Shown in pieces: positions 1-5,003 of a stretch of DNA of 7,802 nucleotides. A program made the translations under genes and the position numbers. Source of the stretch: Chamaesiphon sp. Its GTDB lineage: Bacteria; Cyanobacteriota; Cyanobacteriia; Cyanobacteriales; Chamaesiphonaceae. The first letter of the stretch is position 1. Each line of letters starts with the position of its first letter. Under the pieces are notes generated by a model. That model worked only from the letters and a program-made list of their open reading frames with translations. It made no database searches and was not told the origin of the DNA. The stretch is from assembly GCA_020059425.1 (NCBI GenBank), contig JAGVCD010000424.1:1-7802 (forward strand), in the 5' to 3' direction.

Positions 1-1
1 A

Positions 2-250
2 TATGAGCAGAGTGAAAAGCTGTTGATGTCAGAGCTGCAAGCAATTTATGACTTCATGATGCAAGAATTTTATGAATGGAAACCGCAGCCCATTGCTACC
101 GAGCCAGCCGATATGGGAAAGCCATTGCCCGACTCCGCCGCATCCTGGCCACCGACCCTAGAACCTATTGGCGAGAATGTTGCTACTACATCCAAGCCGC
201 TGGAGTCAGTGACTCTAGATTCTATGCCGTCAACTTTGACCAGCAGTTAA
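2..250 (+). CDS. 3' end of an unidentified gene entering from the left edge
   Basis: This reading frame is open from the left edge to a TAA at 248-250, so its true start lies outside the window; an internal TTG at 23 and ATG at 26 are not convincing starts. The first 25 or so residues look like a normal helical protein (around SELQAIYDFMMQEFYEW). The remainder is rich in Pro, Ser and Thr. From base 76 onward the same DNA also encodes the next protein in the -1 frame, an overlap of 175 nt, which is unusually long. The gene may truly end at 250, may pass into the next frame by -1 slippage, or the apparent tail may come from a sequence error. I do not recognise a family. Confidence 0.45.
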   Translation, partial: YEQSEKLLMSELQAIYDFMMQEFYEWKPQPIATEPADMGKPLPDSAASWPPTLEPIGENVATTSKPLESVTLDSMPSTLTSS

Positions 251-525
251 CTTCGGTGGTGCTGGCGCAGATTGAGTTTATTCAGCAGCGTGATCGACAG
301 GTGGCTAATGATGCCAGCTATACCCTGTCACTGCTGCTACCAGCTTTTTCAAGTACGCCGTTATTATCAGCAGACTTGGTACCCTACCCATCACCCAAGC
401 AAGCTTTAGATACACAAACAGCGCAGGTGATTGCTAAATTGCTATCCCAAGGCAAGTTAAATCGGAAAGTGGTATCAATTTTAGGAGGTCTTAATCTATT
501 ACCAGATAAGACTATTAACCCTTAA
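76..525 (+). CDS. Small TPR-like protein of unknown function
   Basis: This 149-aa protein opens with a segment matching the tetratricopeptide pattern: Tyr8, Tyr13, AI at 16-17 and a closing DP at 27-28. That supports this frame as coding even though another frame is open over the first third. The middle is helical and rich in Gln, Val and Ala. The C-terminal third (about residues 105-140) looks like a second helical region. There is no signal peptide or membrane segment. No Shine-Dalgarno precedes the ATG, and a TGA directly abuts it (73-75), so translation may depend on the upstream gene by coupling or frameshifting. It lies just upstream of the endolysin gene in the same direction. Its role could be structural or assembly-related in a phage, but this rests on position alone. 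Confidence 0.6.
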   Translation: METAAHCYRASRYGKAIARLRRILATDPRTYWRECCYYIQAAGVSDSRFYAVNFDQQLTSVVLAQIEFIQQRDRQVANDASYTLSLLLPAFSSTPLLSADLVPYPSPKQALDTQTAQVIAKLLSQGKLNRKVVSILGGLNLLPDKTINP

Positions 526-552
526 ACCTATTAGACTATTAACCCTTAAACC
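509..552 (+). repeat. Two direct copies of a 20-bp repeat at a gene junction
   Basis: AGACTATTAACCCTTAAACC occurs at 509-528 and again at 533-552, a period of 24 bp. The core CCCTTAAA occurs a third time at 551-558. The first copy supplies the stop codon of the TPR-like gene (523-525). The second lies just before the endolysin start and places stops in frame between the two genes. It may be a slippage duplication or a small protein or RNA signal. Confidence 0.85.
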
Positions 553-561
553 CTTAAAGCT

Positions 562-1413
562 ATGTTGTTATCTCGTTGTCAAGAATGTGAAACCAGCTCC
601 TGCATTGGATTAGATAAGCAGCTGCTACATGAAATTAATGTACTTCGTCCTGGCTTATTGGTGAAAATTGATGACATTCCTAACTTGGTTTTAGGGCGAT
701 CGGTTCATGCTTGGGTACAGGCCGGAATGCGAAAATGCTTGGTAAATCTATTTGCTAAATACCCTGATTTGAAATTGCAGGTGAACAGCGCTTACCGGAC
801 GATCGTGGGACAAGCTCTGCTGTATGAACATGGCCAAAATGGCCGCTGTGGAATTAAGATTGTTTCGCCACCGGGCAGGTCGAACCATAACAATGCTAGT
901 AGCTTTGACCTAGAAAACTGGGGAGACGTGATTGATGAATTGGAAGCCCACGGCTTTAGCTGGTTGGGGCGGCGGATGAATGACAAAATGCATTTTGATT
1001 GTCAGAAGGGCTGTATTGATATGCGCCCAGTATCGATCCAAGCTTTTCAGCGGCTTTGGAATTTGGCTAATCCCCAAGATAAATTAATGGTGGATGGTGA
1101 CTATGGGCAACTGGTAGCTTCTAGACTGCGGAATGCTCCGATCGAGGGCTTTGCTAATTTACCCGCTGGGTACCCGCCTCGGATTTTAAAATTTACTGAA
1201 CCACTTCAGGCGGGGCAAGATGTAGGCAAATTGCAGCTAGCTTTACGATCGGCTGGCATCAAGGTAGAAAAGGCCGATATGATTTTTGGTGAAAGTACTA
1301 AGGTGGCTGTGCAGCAGTATCAGGCCAAAATGGGTATGGTAGCTGATGGGGTGGCTGGCAAAGCTACCCTGCTGGCTCTGAATGCTGTACCTGACCAAGT
1401 AATTAATGCCTAA
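562..1413 (+). CDS. Phage endolysin: M15-type peptidase with peptidoglycan-binding repeats
   Basis: This 283-aa protein probably cuts the peptide cross-links of the host cell wall at the end of the lytic cycle. Residues about 70-150 carry the signature of the M15 (D-Ala-D-Ala carboxypeptidase/VanY-like) zinc peptidases: SAYRT at 76-80, SNH with His109 and Asp116 as metal ligands, and DKMHF with Asp141 as likely catalytic acid and His144 as third ligand. The C-terminal half has one clear peptidoglycan-binding-1 repeat (about 215-274, with FGESTKVAVQQYQ and ADGVAGKATL) and a shorter, weaker one at about 160-193. An N-terminal CxxC (Cys6, Cys9) is of unknown role. There is no signal peptide, so a holin would be needed, and none is seen here. 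No Shine-Dalgarno precedes ATG 562. The end overlaps the next gene by 8 nt. Confidence 0.85.
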   Translation: MLLSRCQECETSSCIGLDKQLLHEINVLRPGLLVKIDDIPNLVLGRSVHAWVQAGMRKCLVNLFAKYPDLKLQVNSAYRTIVGQALLYEHGQNGRCGIKIVSPPGRSNHNNASSFDLENWGDVIDELEAHGFSWLGRRMNDKMHFDCQKGCIDMRPVSIQAFQRLWNLANPQDKLMVDGDYGQLVASRLRNAPIEGFANLPAGYPPRILKFTEPLQAGQDVGKLQLALRSAGIKVEKADMIFGESTKVAVQQYQAKMGMVADGVAGKATLLALNAVPDQVINA

Positions 1414-1969
1414 ACGTCTGACCCCCCAACAAACTGCTGACCGTGAAAGTTTTGTGTTGGAGAAAGTGAGAGCCAATTTGAGCCGGACTCAGATTCAGGC
1501 TTTAATTTGTGCGGAATTTGGGGTGACAGAGCGGAATGCTGGCCGGATTTATAACATGGCGATCGATGGGATTGTGCAACGAGACCCTGGTGAGCAGCGC
1601 CGTAACCGGGCAATGATGCTGGAAATGCTCTACTTCCAGGCTAGTAGCTCTCAGGCTGATATCGCGGCGCTGCAAGCCTTGATTACTACTGCTCGGTTAC
1701 AACCAGAGGTGAAGCCTAATGCGATCGCACAAATGATTGGGGAAAAGAGCAGAGTGCGCGCGCAGTTGATTAAAACTCTTTCGGATATCTCGCGGATTTA
1801 TGGCTTATATACTGACATGCCGTTGCTGCAAGCTATTAGTGTGCTGGCCAATAGTGAAATGTTGCCACCGGAATTAGCTGGTCGGATGTTAGTGGCGATC
1901 GAGGATATCTCTAGTTCGATTGAAAAGTCTTTACACCAGCCAAGTCAGCCAGAGCAAACCACGGATTGA
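1406..1969 (+). CDS. Probable phage terminase small subunit
   Basis: This 187-aa protein is soluble and helical. It opens with LTPQQ and a helix-turn-helix at about residues 25-50 (LSRTQIQALICAEFGVTERN). The middle is basic, with RRNR at 65-68 and an RAMMLEML helix. It then has an ISRIYGLY motif at about 128-135 that resembles the oligomerisation region of many small terminase subunits. Such proteins recognise the packaging site on phage DNA and recruit the large terminase ATPase/nuclease. The start overlaps the endolysin stop as ATGCCTAA, which suggests translational coupling. No large terminase follows, which is unusual for a headful packaging module. It could instead be another HTH regulator, since the family match is by pattern only. 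Confidence 0.55.
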   Translation: MPKRLTPQQTADRESFVLEKVRANLSRTQIQALICAEFGVTERNAGRIYNMAIDGIVQRDPGEQRRNRAMMLEMLYFQASSSQADIAALQALITTARLQPEVKPNAIAQMIGEKSRVRAQLIKTLSDISRIYGLYTDMPLLQAISVLANSEMLPPELAGRMLVAIEDISSSIEKSLHQPSQPEQTTD

Positions 1970-1979
1970 TAGAATAGAA

Positions 1980-2008
1980 ACAGCCCTAACGGTCAAGGTT
2001 AGGGCTGT
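1980..2008 (+). terminator. Strong hairpin after the terminase-like gene
   Basis: ACAGCCCTAAC at 1980-1990 pairs perfectly with GTTAGGGCTGT at 1998-2008, an 11-bp stem with a 7-nt loop. It lies 10 nt beyond the stop codon of the small-terminase-like gene. The sequence after it is only weakly T-rich (CTCGC), so rightward termination would be inefficient or factor-assisted. Read leftward, it is followed by TTCTATTCT, which is a somewhat better terminator tail. Confidence 0.65.
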
Positions 2009-2046
2009 CTCGCAAAGAAAATCTTACTCAATTACAGAATAACATT

Positions 2047-2451
2047 ATGACCAACGAAGAATTAATTGCTTTAATTGCCAGAAATGCTGAAGCGATCGCC
2101 AGACTAGAGGCTAACTCTGAAAGCCAAGCTAGAGCGGCTGCTATCCAAGCCCAAGGATTGGCCAGTCTGCAAGCCAGCGCTGAAAGCCAAGCCAGAACGA
2201 TGGAATTGATGCGGGAAGGCATGACTTACAACACTGAAGTGGTAGCCAATGCCTTAGAGATTTCTGCTATTTCTCAGCGAACGGCAGCAGCAGCCCAAGA
2301 GTCAGCGGCAGCAGCCTTTGAGCTATCGGCCAGCACAGCTAGGGCGATCGATCGCTCTGAGCAGAATATTACTCGGCTAGAACAGATGCTTGACATTATT
2401 ATTAAAGATAACCAAGCTGACCGGGCTAGAATCACTCGGCTTGAAGATTAA
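2047..2451 (+). CDS. Ala-rich coiled-coil protein of unknown function
   Basis: This 134-aa protein is almost entirely predicted helix and coiled coil. It has heptad-like Leu/Ile spacing at the start (ELIALIARNAEAIARLE) and at the end (ITRLEQMLDIIIK, ITRLED), and a central Ala/Ser/Gln-rich stretch (about 78-100). An 11-residue unit, LEANSESQARA at 20-30, recurs as LQASAESQART at 41-51. The spacing is 21 residues (three heptads), and the DNA shows a matching 13-bp repeat at 2117-2129 and 2180-2192. No signal peptide, membrane segment, cysteine or catalytic motif is visible. It is separated from the terminase-like gene by a hairpin, so it is probably a transcription unit of its own or a read-through gene. 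A structural or scaffold-like role is possible. I do not recognise a named family. Confidence 0.7.
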   Translation: MTNEELIALIARNAEAIARLEANSESQARAAAIQAQGLASLQASAESQARTMELMREGMTYNTEVVANALEISAISQRTAAAAQESAAAAFELSASTARAIDRSEQNITRLEQMLDIIIKDNQADRARITRLED

Positions 2452-2470
2452 AGTACTATTGCTTCCTTGT

Positions 2471-2491
2471 ATTTGGAGGCTTCTTCCAAAT
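2471..2491. terminator. Hairpin between convergent genes
   Basis: ATTTGGA at 2471-2477 pairs with TCCAAAT at 2485-2491 around a 7-nt loop. It lies between the stop of the coiled-coil gene (2451) and the stop of the leftward XRE gene (2506). Its position suits a shared terminator. There is no T-run on either side, so the call rests on stem and position only. Confidence 0.45.
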
Positions 2492-2492
2492 C

Positions 2493-2505
2493 GTGAGCGG
2501 CGCGT
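2493..2505. repeat. Left copy of the 13-bp direct repeat flanking the XRE gene
   Basis: GTGAGCGGCGCGT ends one base before the stop codon of the XRE gene. An identical copy in the same orientation lies at 2915-2927, beyond that gene's start. A 13-mer match somewhere in a window this size is not rare, so its placement on both sides of one gene is what gives it weight. Confidence 0.55.
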
Positions 2506-2868
2506 CTAAACCTTTTCCATCATCCTCTGGGCAATTATGAGGTTCAACTGTGATAATTGCTCTTTGGGCATAGCGGCTAGAGCCTCTAAAATCGCTTCAT
2601 ACGACCTATTTTGCACTTCTTCATGATTGACAGTTCCTTCTAAAACTTGCCAAAACTCTGAAGTAGACTTAAATCCTAAGAACCTGGCGATCGTTTGCTG
2701 CCGACCTGAATCGGGCATGGATTTTCCTTGCTCCCACGCTTGATAGGCACCCTTCGTAACGCCTAACCTTTCAGCAGCGATCGCCTGACTGATTTTTAAC
2801 TTTTTGCGCTCAGCTGCCAATAAGTCACCTAGTATTTTTCTTTGCTCACGGCTAGAAGTTTCAAGCAT
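2506..2868 (-). CDS. XRE-family transcriptional repressor
   Basis: This 120-aa DNA-binding protein has a classic Cro/C1-type helix-turn-helix at about residues 12-68. The core is KLKISQAIAAERLGVTKGAY, followed by QAWEQGKSMPD and IARFLGF, which fits the usual pattern LSQ..LA..LGVS...ISR.E.G...P. The remaining 50 residues form a helical tail (AILEALAAMPKEQLSQLNLII) that probably dimerises. It is transcribed leftward, away from the RHH/ParB operon, and the shared 220-bp spacer is full of palindromes. A palindrome 2 nt upstream of its ATG suggests autoregulation. In phage or plasmid context it is the natural candidate for the immunity or copy-control repressor. It could also be a passenger regulator, since it is bracketed by a 13-bp direct repeat. 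Confidence 0.85.
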   Translation of the reverse strand: MLETSSREQRKILGDLLAAERKKLKISQAIAAERLGVTKGAYQAWEQGKSMPDSGRQQTIARFLGFKSTSEFWQVLEGTVNHEEVQNRSYEAILEALAAMPKEQLSQLNLIIAQRMMEKV

Positions 2869-2870
2869 AG

Positions 2871-2881
2871 CTAACGGTTAG
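2871..2881. promoter_or_regulatory. Palindrome at the XRE gene's ribosome-binding region
   Basis: CTAAC-G-GTTAG is an 11-bp odd palindrome 2 nt upstream of the XRE start codon. It occupies the region where a Shine-Dalgarno would normally sit. It may be an operator half, or an mRNA hairpin limiting translation. Confidence 0.45.
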
Positions 2882-2891
2882 TGCTTCGCGT

Positions 2892-2919
2892 ATTGTGAGG
2901 CTCACTCACAATCTGTGAG
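2892..2919. promoter_or_regulatory. Cluster of GTGAG/CTCAC inverted repeats, likely operator
   Basis: ATTGTGAG (2892-2899) and CTCACAAT (2905-2912) form a perfect 8-bp inverted repeat. The pentamer recurs as GTGAG 2895-2899, CTCAC 2901-2905, CTCAC 2905-2909 and GTGAG 2915-2919, giving nested palindromes. The cluster lies between the leftward TATAAT (2934-2929) and the XRE gene, that is, over the expected transcript start and leader. This is where an autorepressor would bind. Which protein binds is not shown. Confidence 0.6.
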
Positions 2920-2927
2920 CGGCGCGT
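2915..2927. repeat. Right copy of the 13-bp direct repeat flanking the XRE gene
   Basis: GTGAGCGGCGCGT here is identical to 2493-2505. This copy lies immediately downstream of the leftward -10 element, at the likely XRE transcript start, and shares its first five bases with the GTGAG operator-like cluster. Confidence 0.55.
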
Positions 2928-2928
2928 G

Positions 2929-2957
2929 ATTATATACCACTGTACGTCCAATCATAA
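2929..2957 (-). promoter_or_regulatory. Probable leftward promoter for the XRE gene
   Basis: On the minus strand an exact TATAAT lies at 2934-2929. A weak -35 candidate TTATGA (3 of 6) lies at 2957-2952 with a 17-bp spacer. The expected start near 2922 gives a leader of roughly 55 nt that contains the GTGAG palindromes. Confidence 0.5.
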
Positions 2958-2972
2958 CATGCCCCAAAGTAT

Positions 2973-3049
2973 CGTCAACTAACGCTTTCAGCTATATTGC
3001 CTGACTAGTTAACTGTGCCATAAATACAAACTATTTGACACAGTTGACT
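2973..3049. promoter_or_regulatory. Three AGTTRACT-like near-palindromes at about 34-bp intervals
   Basis: AGTTGACG (minus strand, 2980-2973), AGTTAACT (3007-3014, a perfect palindrome) and AGTTGACT (3042-3049) share the core AGTTRAC. Their centres are 34 and 35 bp apart. The third copy directly follows and partly overlaps the -35 region of the rightward promoter. They could be operators for the RHH, XRE or ParB-like protein, or a centromere-like array. Confidence 0.4.
3011..3045. promoter_or_regulatory. Inverted repeat overlapping the -35 element
   Basis: AACTGTG (3011-3017) and CACAGTT (3039-3045) are perfect inverted arms. They extend to 10 bp with one mismatch (AACTGTGCCA / TGACACAGTT, right arm 3036-3045). 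The right arm covers five of the six bases of TTGACA, so a protein bound here would exclude RNA polymerase. Confidence 0.5.
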
Positions 3050-3063
3050 ATCTCAAATATACT
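3035..3063 (+). promoter_or_regulatory. Near-consensus sigma-70 promoter for the RHH/ParB operon
   Basis: TTGACA (3035-3040) is followed after exactly 17 bp by TATACT (3058-3063), 11 of 12 consensus bases. Transcription should start near 3070. AGGTG (3082-3086) and ATG (3092) follow at good spacing. A TTG within the -35 box is in frame with the RHH gene but cannot be its start if this promoter is used. Confidence 0.8.
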
Positions 3064-3091
3064 GCTATCAGTACAGTCGGCAGGTGAAAAT

Positions 3092-3310
3092 ATGGCCAGA
3101 ATTAAGGAAAAAATGACGATATCAATGAACCCTGAAGTGCGGACTTTGATTAAAACGGCAGCTGTTGAACTCAGGACTACTTCTAGTGCATTGATATCAG
3201 GATGGGCGATCGCTGCGCTTGGATCAGGGGCGAATGATCAGCCGAAATCTTTATCTTCCAAAAGGAAAAAAATTGGTATAGTCAGCAGTACTGATATCCT
3301 TACAGAATAA
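3092..3310 (+). CDS. Small ribbon-helix-helix DNA-binding protein
   Basis: This 72-aa protein reads as a ribbon-helix-helix (CopG/Arc-type) regulator. It has a short strand (KMTISM, about 7-12), a first helix (PEVRTLIKTAAVEL), a turn (RTTSS) and a second helix (ALISGWAIAAL, to about 43). A basic, Ser/Lys-rich tail follows. ATG 3092 is chosen because it has a Shine-Dalgarno (AGGTG at 3082-3086) and lies downstream of the promoter. A TTG 57 nt upstream would extend the frame but lies inside the -35 element. It is the first gene of the rightward operon, 28 nt before the ParB-like gene, and probably autoregulates by binding the palindromes at its promoter. It could be the antitoxin or repressor type of RHH, but no toxin-like partner is seen next to it. 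Confidence 0.75.
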   Translation: MARIKEKMTISMNPEVRTLIKTAAVELRTTSSALISGWAIAALGSGANDQPKSLSSKRKKIGIVSSTDILTE

Positions 3311-3338
3311 GCTTAGCTAACACGATAATCTTTCTATT

Positions 3339-4511
3339 ATGACAAGTACAAAATTATTACCGACTAGATCTGAGGTCAAATCAGCGATCGAGTCTACTGT
3401 TTCTACTTCATTTACAGAGGAGACTCTGCCACAAACAGACACGCTGTTGGTCAATCTGATCATGATTAAAGCGGATTTAATCCATCCGCATCCGCTCAAT
3501 CCCAGACCTTGGAGCGATATCTATCAATGCCATGTGCATGATGAGAAAGTTGAAGAATTGATCGCCTCGATCCAGGCTAGTGACTTTGACTTGCTGGAGC
3601 CAGTACAGGTGAGGCAGATCGGATCTATTTATCAGATAGTCGCTGGTCATCACCGTTATTGCGCCTTGGTGGCTCTCAACCGAAAAAAGATACCTTGTGT
3701 ACTGATAGCGGTAGCTGATGATGTAGAAGCGGCGATTAGGCTGGTAACGCGGCAAGGACGGAGCATTGACCCTTGGGAGTTGGCTAAACATGCCTATGAT
3801 TTGTGTTGTGAACAGGAGATGTGTAGCCAGACTGACTACAGTAAAAAAACTGGGTACCAGGCGACGGTAGTTAGTAAGTGGGTGCGCGCGGAACGAGTGC
3901 GGCAAACGTTGGATATTCGGGGCCTGTCGGTGACGGCTTGCGCGATTATTGCCCGTGCCCCGGAAAATCGGTGGCGTGACATTGCTGACCGGGCGATCGA
4001 GTTTAAGCTTTGTACTCGTGAAATTGATGCTCTGGTGGTGGAAGCACAGGGTAAAACTCCAGATATTTCTATTTCTCAGCCGGAAGTTTTATCTCCGGTG
4101 GTCACTGGTTTGGAAAAATCAGTAGATTTGGATCAGCATCTGGTTGTTAGAAAAAGCATTCCTGCTAATACTACTGAGGAAGAAGAATCAGATTTATTTG
4201 AGGTACGGTCTAATTTAAGCCGGGTTAATGTTATTTCTTTGACCCTGCTACGTTATCTGAGTGAAAAACAATGTGCGATCGGTTTTGGTCAGCTGCATTT
4301 GGAATGGTCTTTTTGTAACTCTTCTGATTGGTGGGATGTTTCGGATAGCAGCTTGAAGCAACTATTGGGCACTATGATTCGGAATGATTTGTTGTCTAAG
4401 CTTGAGGGGGACTTAGAACCCCTTTATGCGATTACTGCTGGTGGCTGCCAATTAGTAACTGACTTTTTGGCGATCGACCAAAACATCTTACAGCGGAAGT
4501 GGCAAAAATGA
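3339..4511 (+). CDS. ParB-like DNA-binding protein
   Basis: This 390-aa protein has a ParB/Srx-type N-terminal domain at about residues 40-130. It shows NPRPW at 54-58, a helix with ELIASIQ, PVQVRQIG and the diagnostic GHHRYCAL at 103-110 (box II; chromosomal ParB usually has GERRxRA). A helix-turn-helix follows at about 163-190 (TDYSKKTGYQATVVSKWVRA), as in partition ParB proteins. Residues about 240-285 are a polar acidic linker. The last 100 residues look like a separate winged-helix-like domain. In plasmids and phage-plasmids such proteins bind centromere sites for segregation; others are transcription factors or nucleases. No ParA ATPase is in the window, so partition is not assured. It is cotranscribed with the RHH gene upstream and overlaps the next gene. 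Confidence 0.75.
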   Translation: MTSTKLLPTRSEVKSAIESTVSTSFTEETLPQTDTLLVNLIMIKADLIHPHPLNPRPWSDIYQCHVHDEKVEELIASIQASDFDLLEPVQVRQIGSIYQIVAGHHRYCALVALNRKKIPCVLIAVADDVEAAIRLVTRQGRSIDPWELAKHAYDLCCEQEMCSQTDYSKKTGYQATVVSKWVRAERVRQTLDIRGLSVTACAIIARAPENRWRDIADRAIEFKLCTREIDALVVEAQGKTPDISISQPEVLSPVVTGLEKSVDLDQHLVVRKSIPANTTEEEESDLFEVRSNLSRVNVISLTLLRYLSEKQCAIGFGQLHLEWSFCNSSDWWDVSDSSLKQLLGTMIRNDLLSKLEGDLEPLYAITAGGCQLVTDFLAIDQNILQRKWQK

Positions 4512-4822
4512 GTTTTGTGGCTAGTGACTTGGAACTAACCGTGCAGCGATTGGTACAGCGAGTTTCAGCGTTGGAATCTCGAATATCTCGGCCAGTTTTA
4601 TCACAGTGGCTATCTCCAGATGCAGCGGCTAGGGCTAGCGAGGGGCGATATAGTGCTTACTTAATTCGGACGCGGATTGATATGGCGATCGACTCTCCTA
4701 GTAGTACTCGGTTAACTACGGGAGTGCATTACAGCAAAGTGCGGCGCGTTGACGGTCGTTCTAGCTATCAAGTTTGCTGGCCACTGTTTGATCATGTTTT
4801 GCAGCAGGAGGCAAGCAATTAG
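4508..4822 (+). CDS. Small excisionase-like or HTH DNA-binding protein
   Basis: This 104-aa protein has a short coiled coil (about residues 8-26, LELTVQRLVQRVSALESRI). A compact basic region (about 35-98) follows, with LSPDAAA, LIRTRIDMAI, TTGVHYSKVRR and a closing YQVCWPLFDHVLQ. The R-x-G-x-HY-x-K-x-R-R-x-x-G-R pattern resembles the wing region of excisionase/MerR-like winged helices. I am unsure of the family. ATG 4508 overlaps the ParB-like stop as ATGA, the usual form of translational coupling. A GTG at 4499 would add three residues. The gene completes the rightward operon, and its last 62 bases overlap the 3' end of a leftward RHH gene. It may assist recombination, or help the ParB-like protein at its sites. 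Confidence 0.5.
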   Translation: MSFVASDLELTVQRLVQRVSALESRISRPVLSQWLSPDAAARASEGRYSAYLIRTRIDMAIDSPSSTRLTTGVHYSKVRRVDGRSSYQVCWPLFDHVLQQEASN

Positions 4823-5003
4823 AGTTATCTAGCTTTTGCTGAATGGCATCACGTAGCCATTCAGCGCGGCTTTGGCCTACTTCTTTGGCAGATGTTGAGA
4901 TTGCATTGCTCATACTTTTTGTGCAGTGCATGGTGATACTGGAGTCCAAAATCTTAGGATTATTATGTTTGGGTGGCCAGTTATTTTCTGCTAATTTAGG
5001 CAT
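4761..5003 (-). CDS. Small ribbon-helix-helix protein
   Basis: This 80-aa protein carries an RHH fold at about residues 20-58. It has a strand (SSITMHC), a first helix (KSMSNAISTSAKEVG), a turn (QSR) and a second helix (AEWLRDAIQQKL). A short polar tail follows. The frame stays open further upstream (to 5138), but that part overlaps the zinc-ribbon gene. ATG 5003 is preferred because it overlaps that gene's stop by 8 nt (ATGCCTAA), indicating coupling, and a GAGAG lies upstream. It is the last gene of the leftward unit and overlaps the excisionase-like gene tail to tail by 62 nt. The likely role is DNA-binding regulator or antitoxin-like protein, with the larger RHH protein upstream as its likely partner. 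No toxin is evident. Confidence 0.65.
   Translation of the reverse strand: MPKLAENNWPPKHNNPKILDSSITMHCTKSMSNAISTSAKEVGQSRAEWLRDAIQQKLDNSNCLPPAAKHDQTVASKLDS
4838..4865. terminator. Perfect 10-bp hairpin inside the opposing RHH gene
   Basis: GCTGAATGGC (4838-4847) pairs perfectly with GCCATTCAGC (4856-4865) around an 8-nt loop. It starts 15 nt after the rightward operon's last stop codon, so it could end or stabilise that transcript. There is no T-run after it. On the other strand it encodes the second helix of the RHH fold. Confidence 0.45.

Noticed and set aside
1405..1414. Identical ATGCCTAA overlaps at 1406-1413 and 5003-4996 as a shared control signal
   Set aside because: An 8-nt start/stop overlap with Pro as second codon is easily found twice by chance; nothing else around the two is alike.
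3035..3091. N-terminal extension of the RHH protein from TTG 3035
   Set aside because: The TTG is part of a TTGACA -35 box with a matching TATACT 17 bp on; ATG 3092 has a Shine-Dalgarno and begins the fold properly.
3477..3905. Leftward 142-codon open frame within the ParB-like gene
   Set aside because: It lies wholly inside a well-supported gene, and its translation has no recognisable domain; it is a shadow frame.
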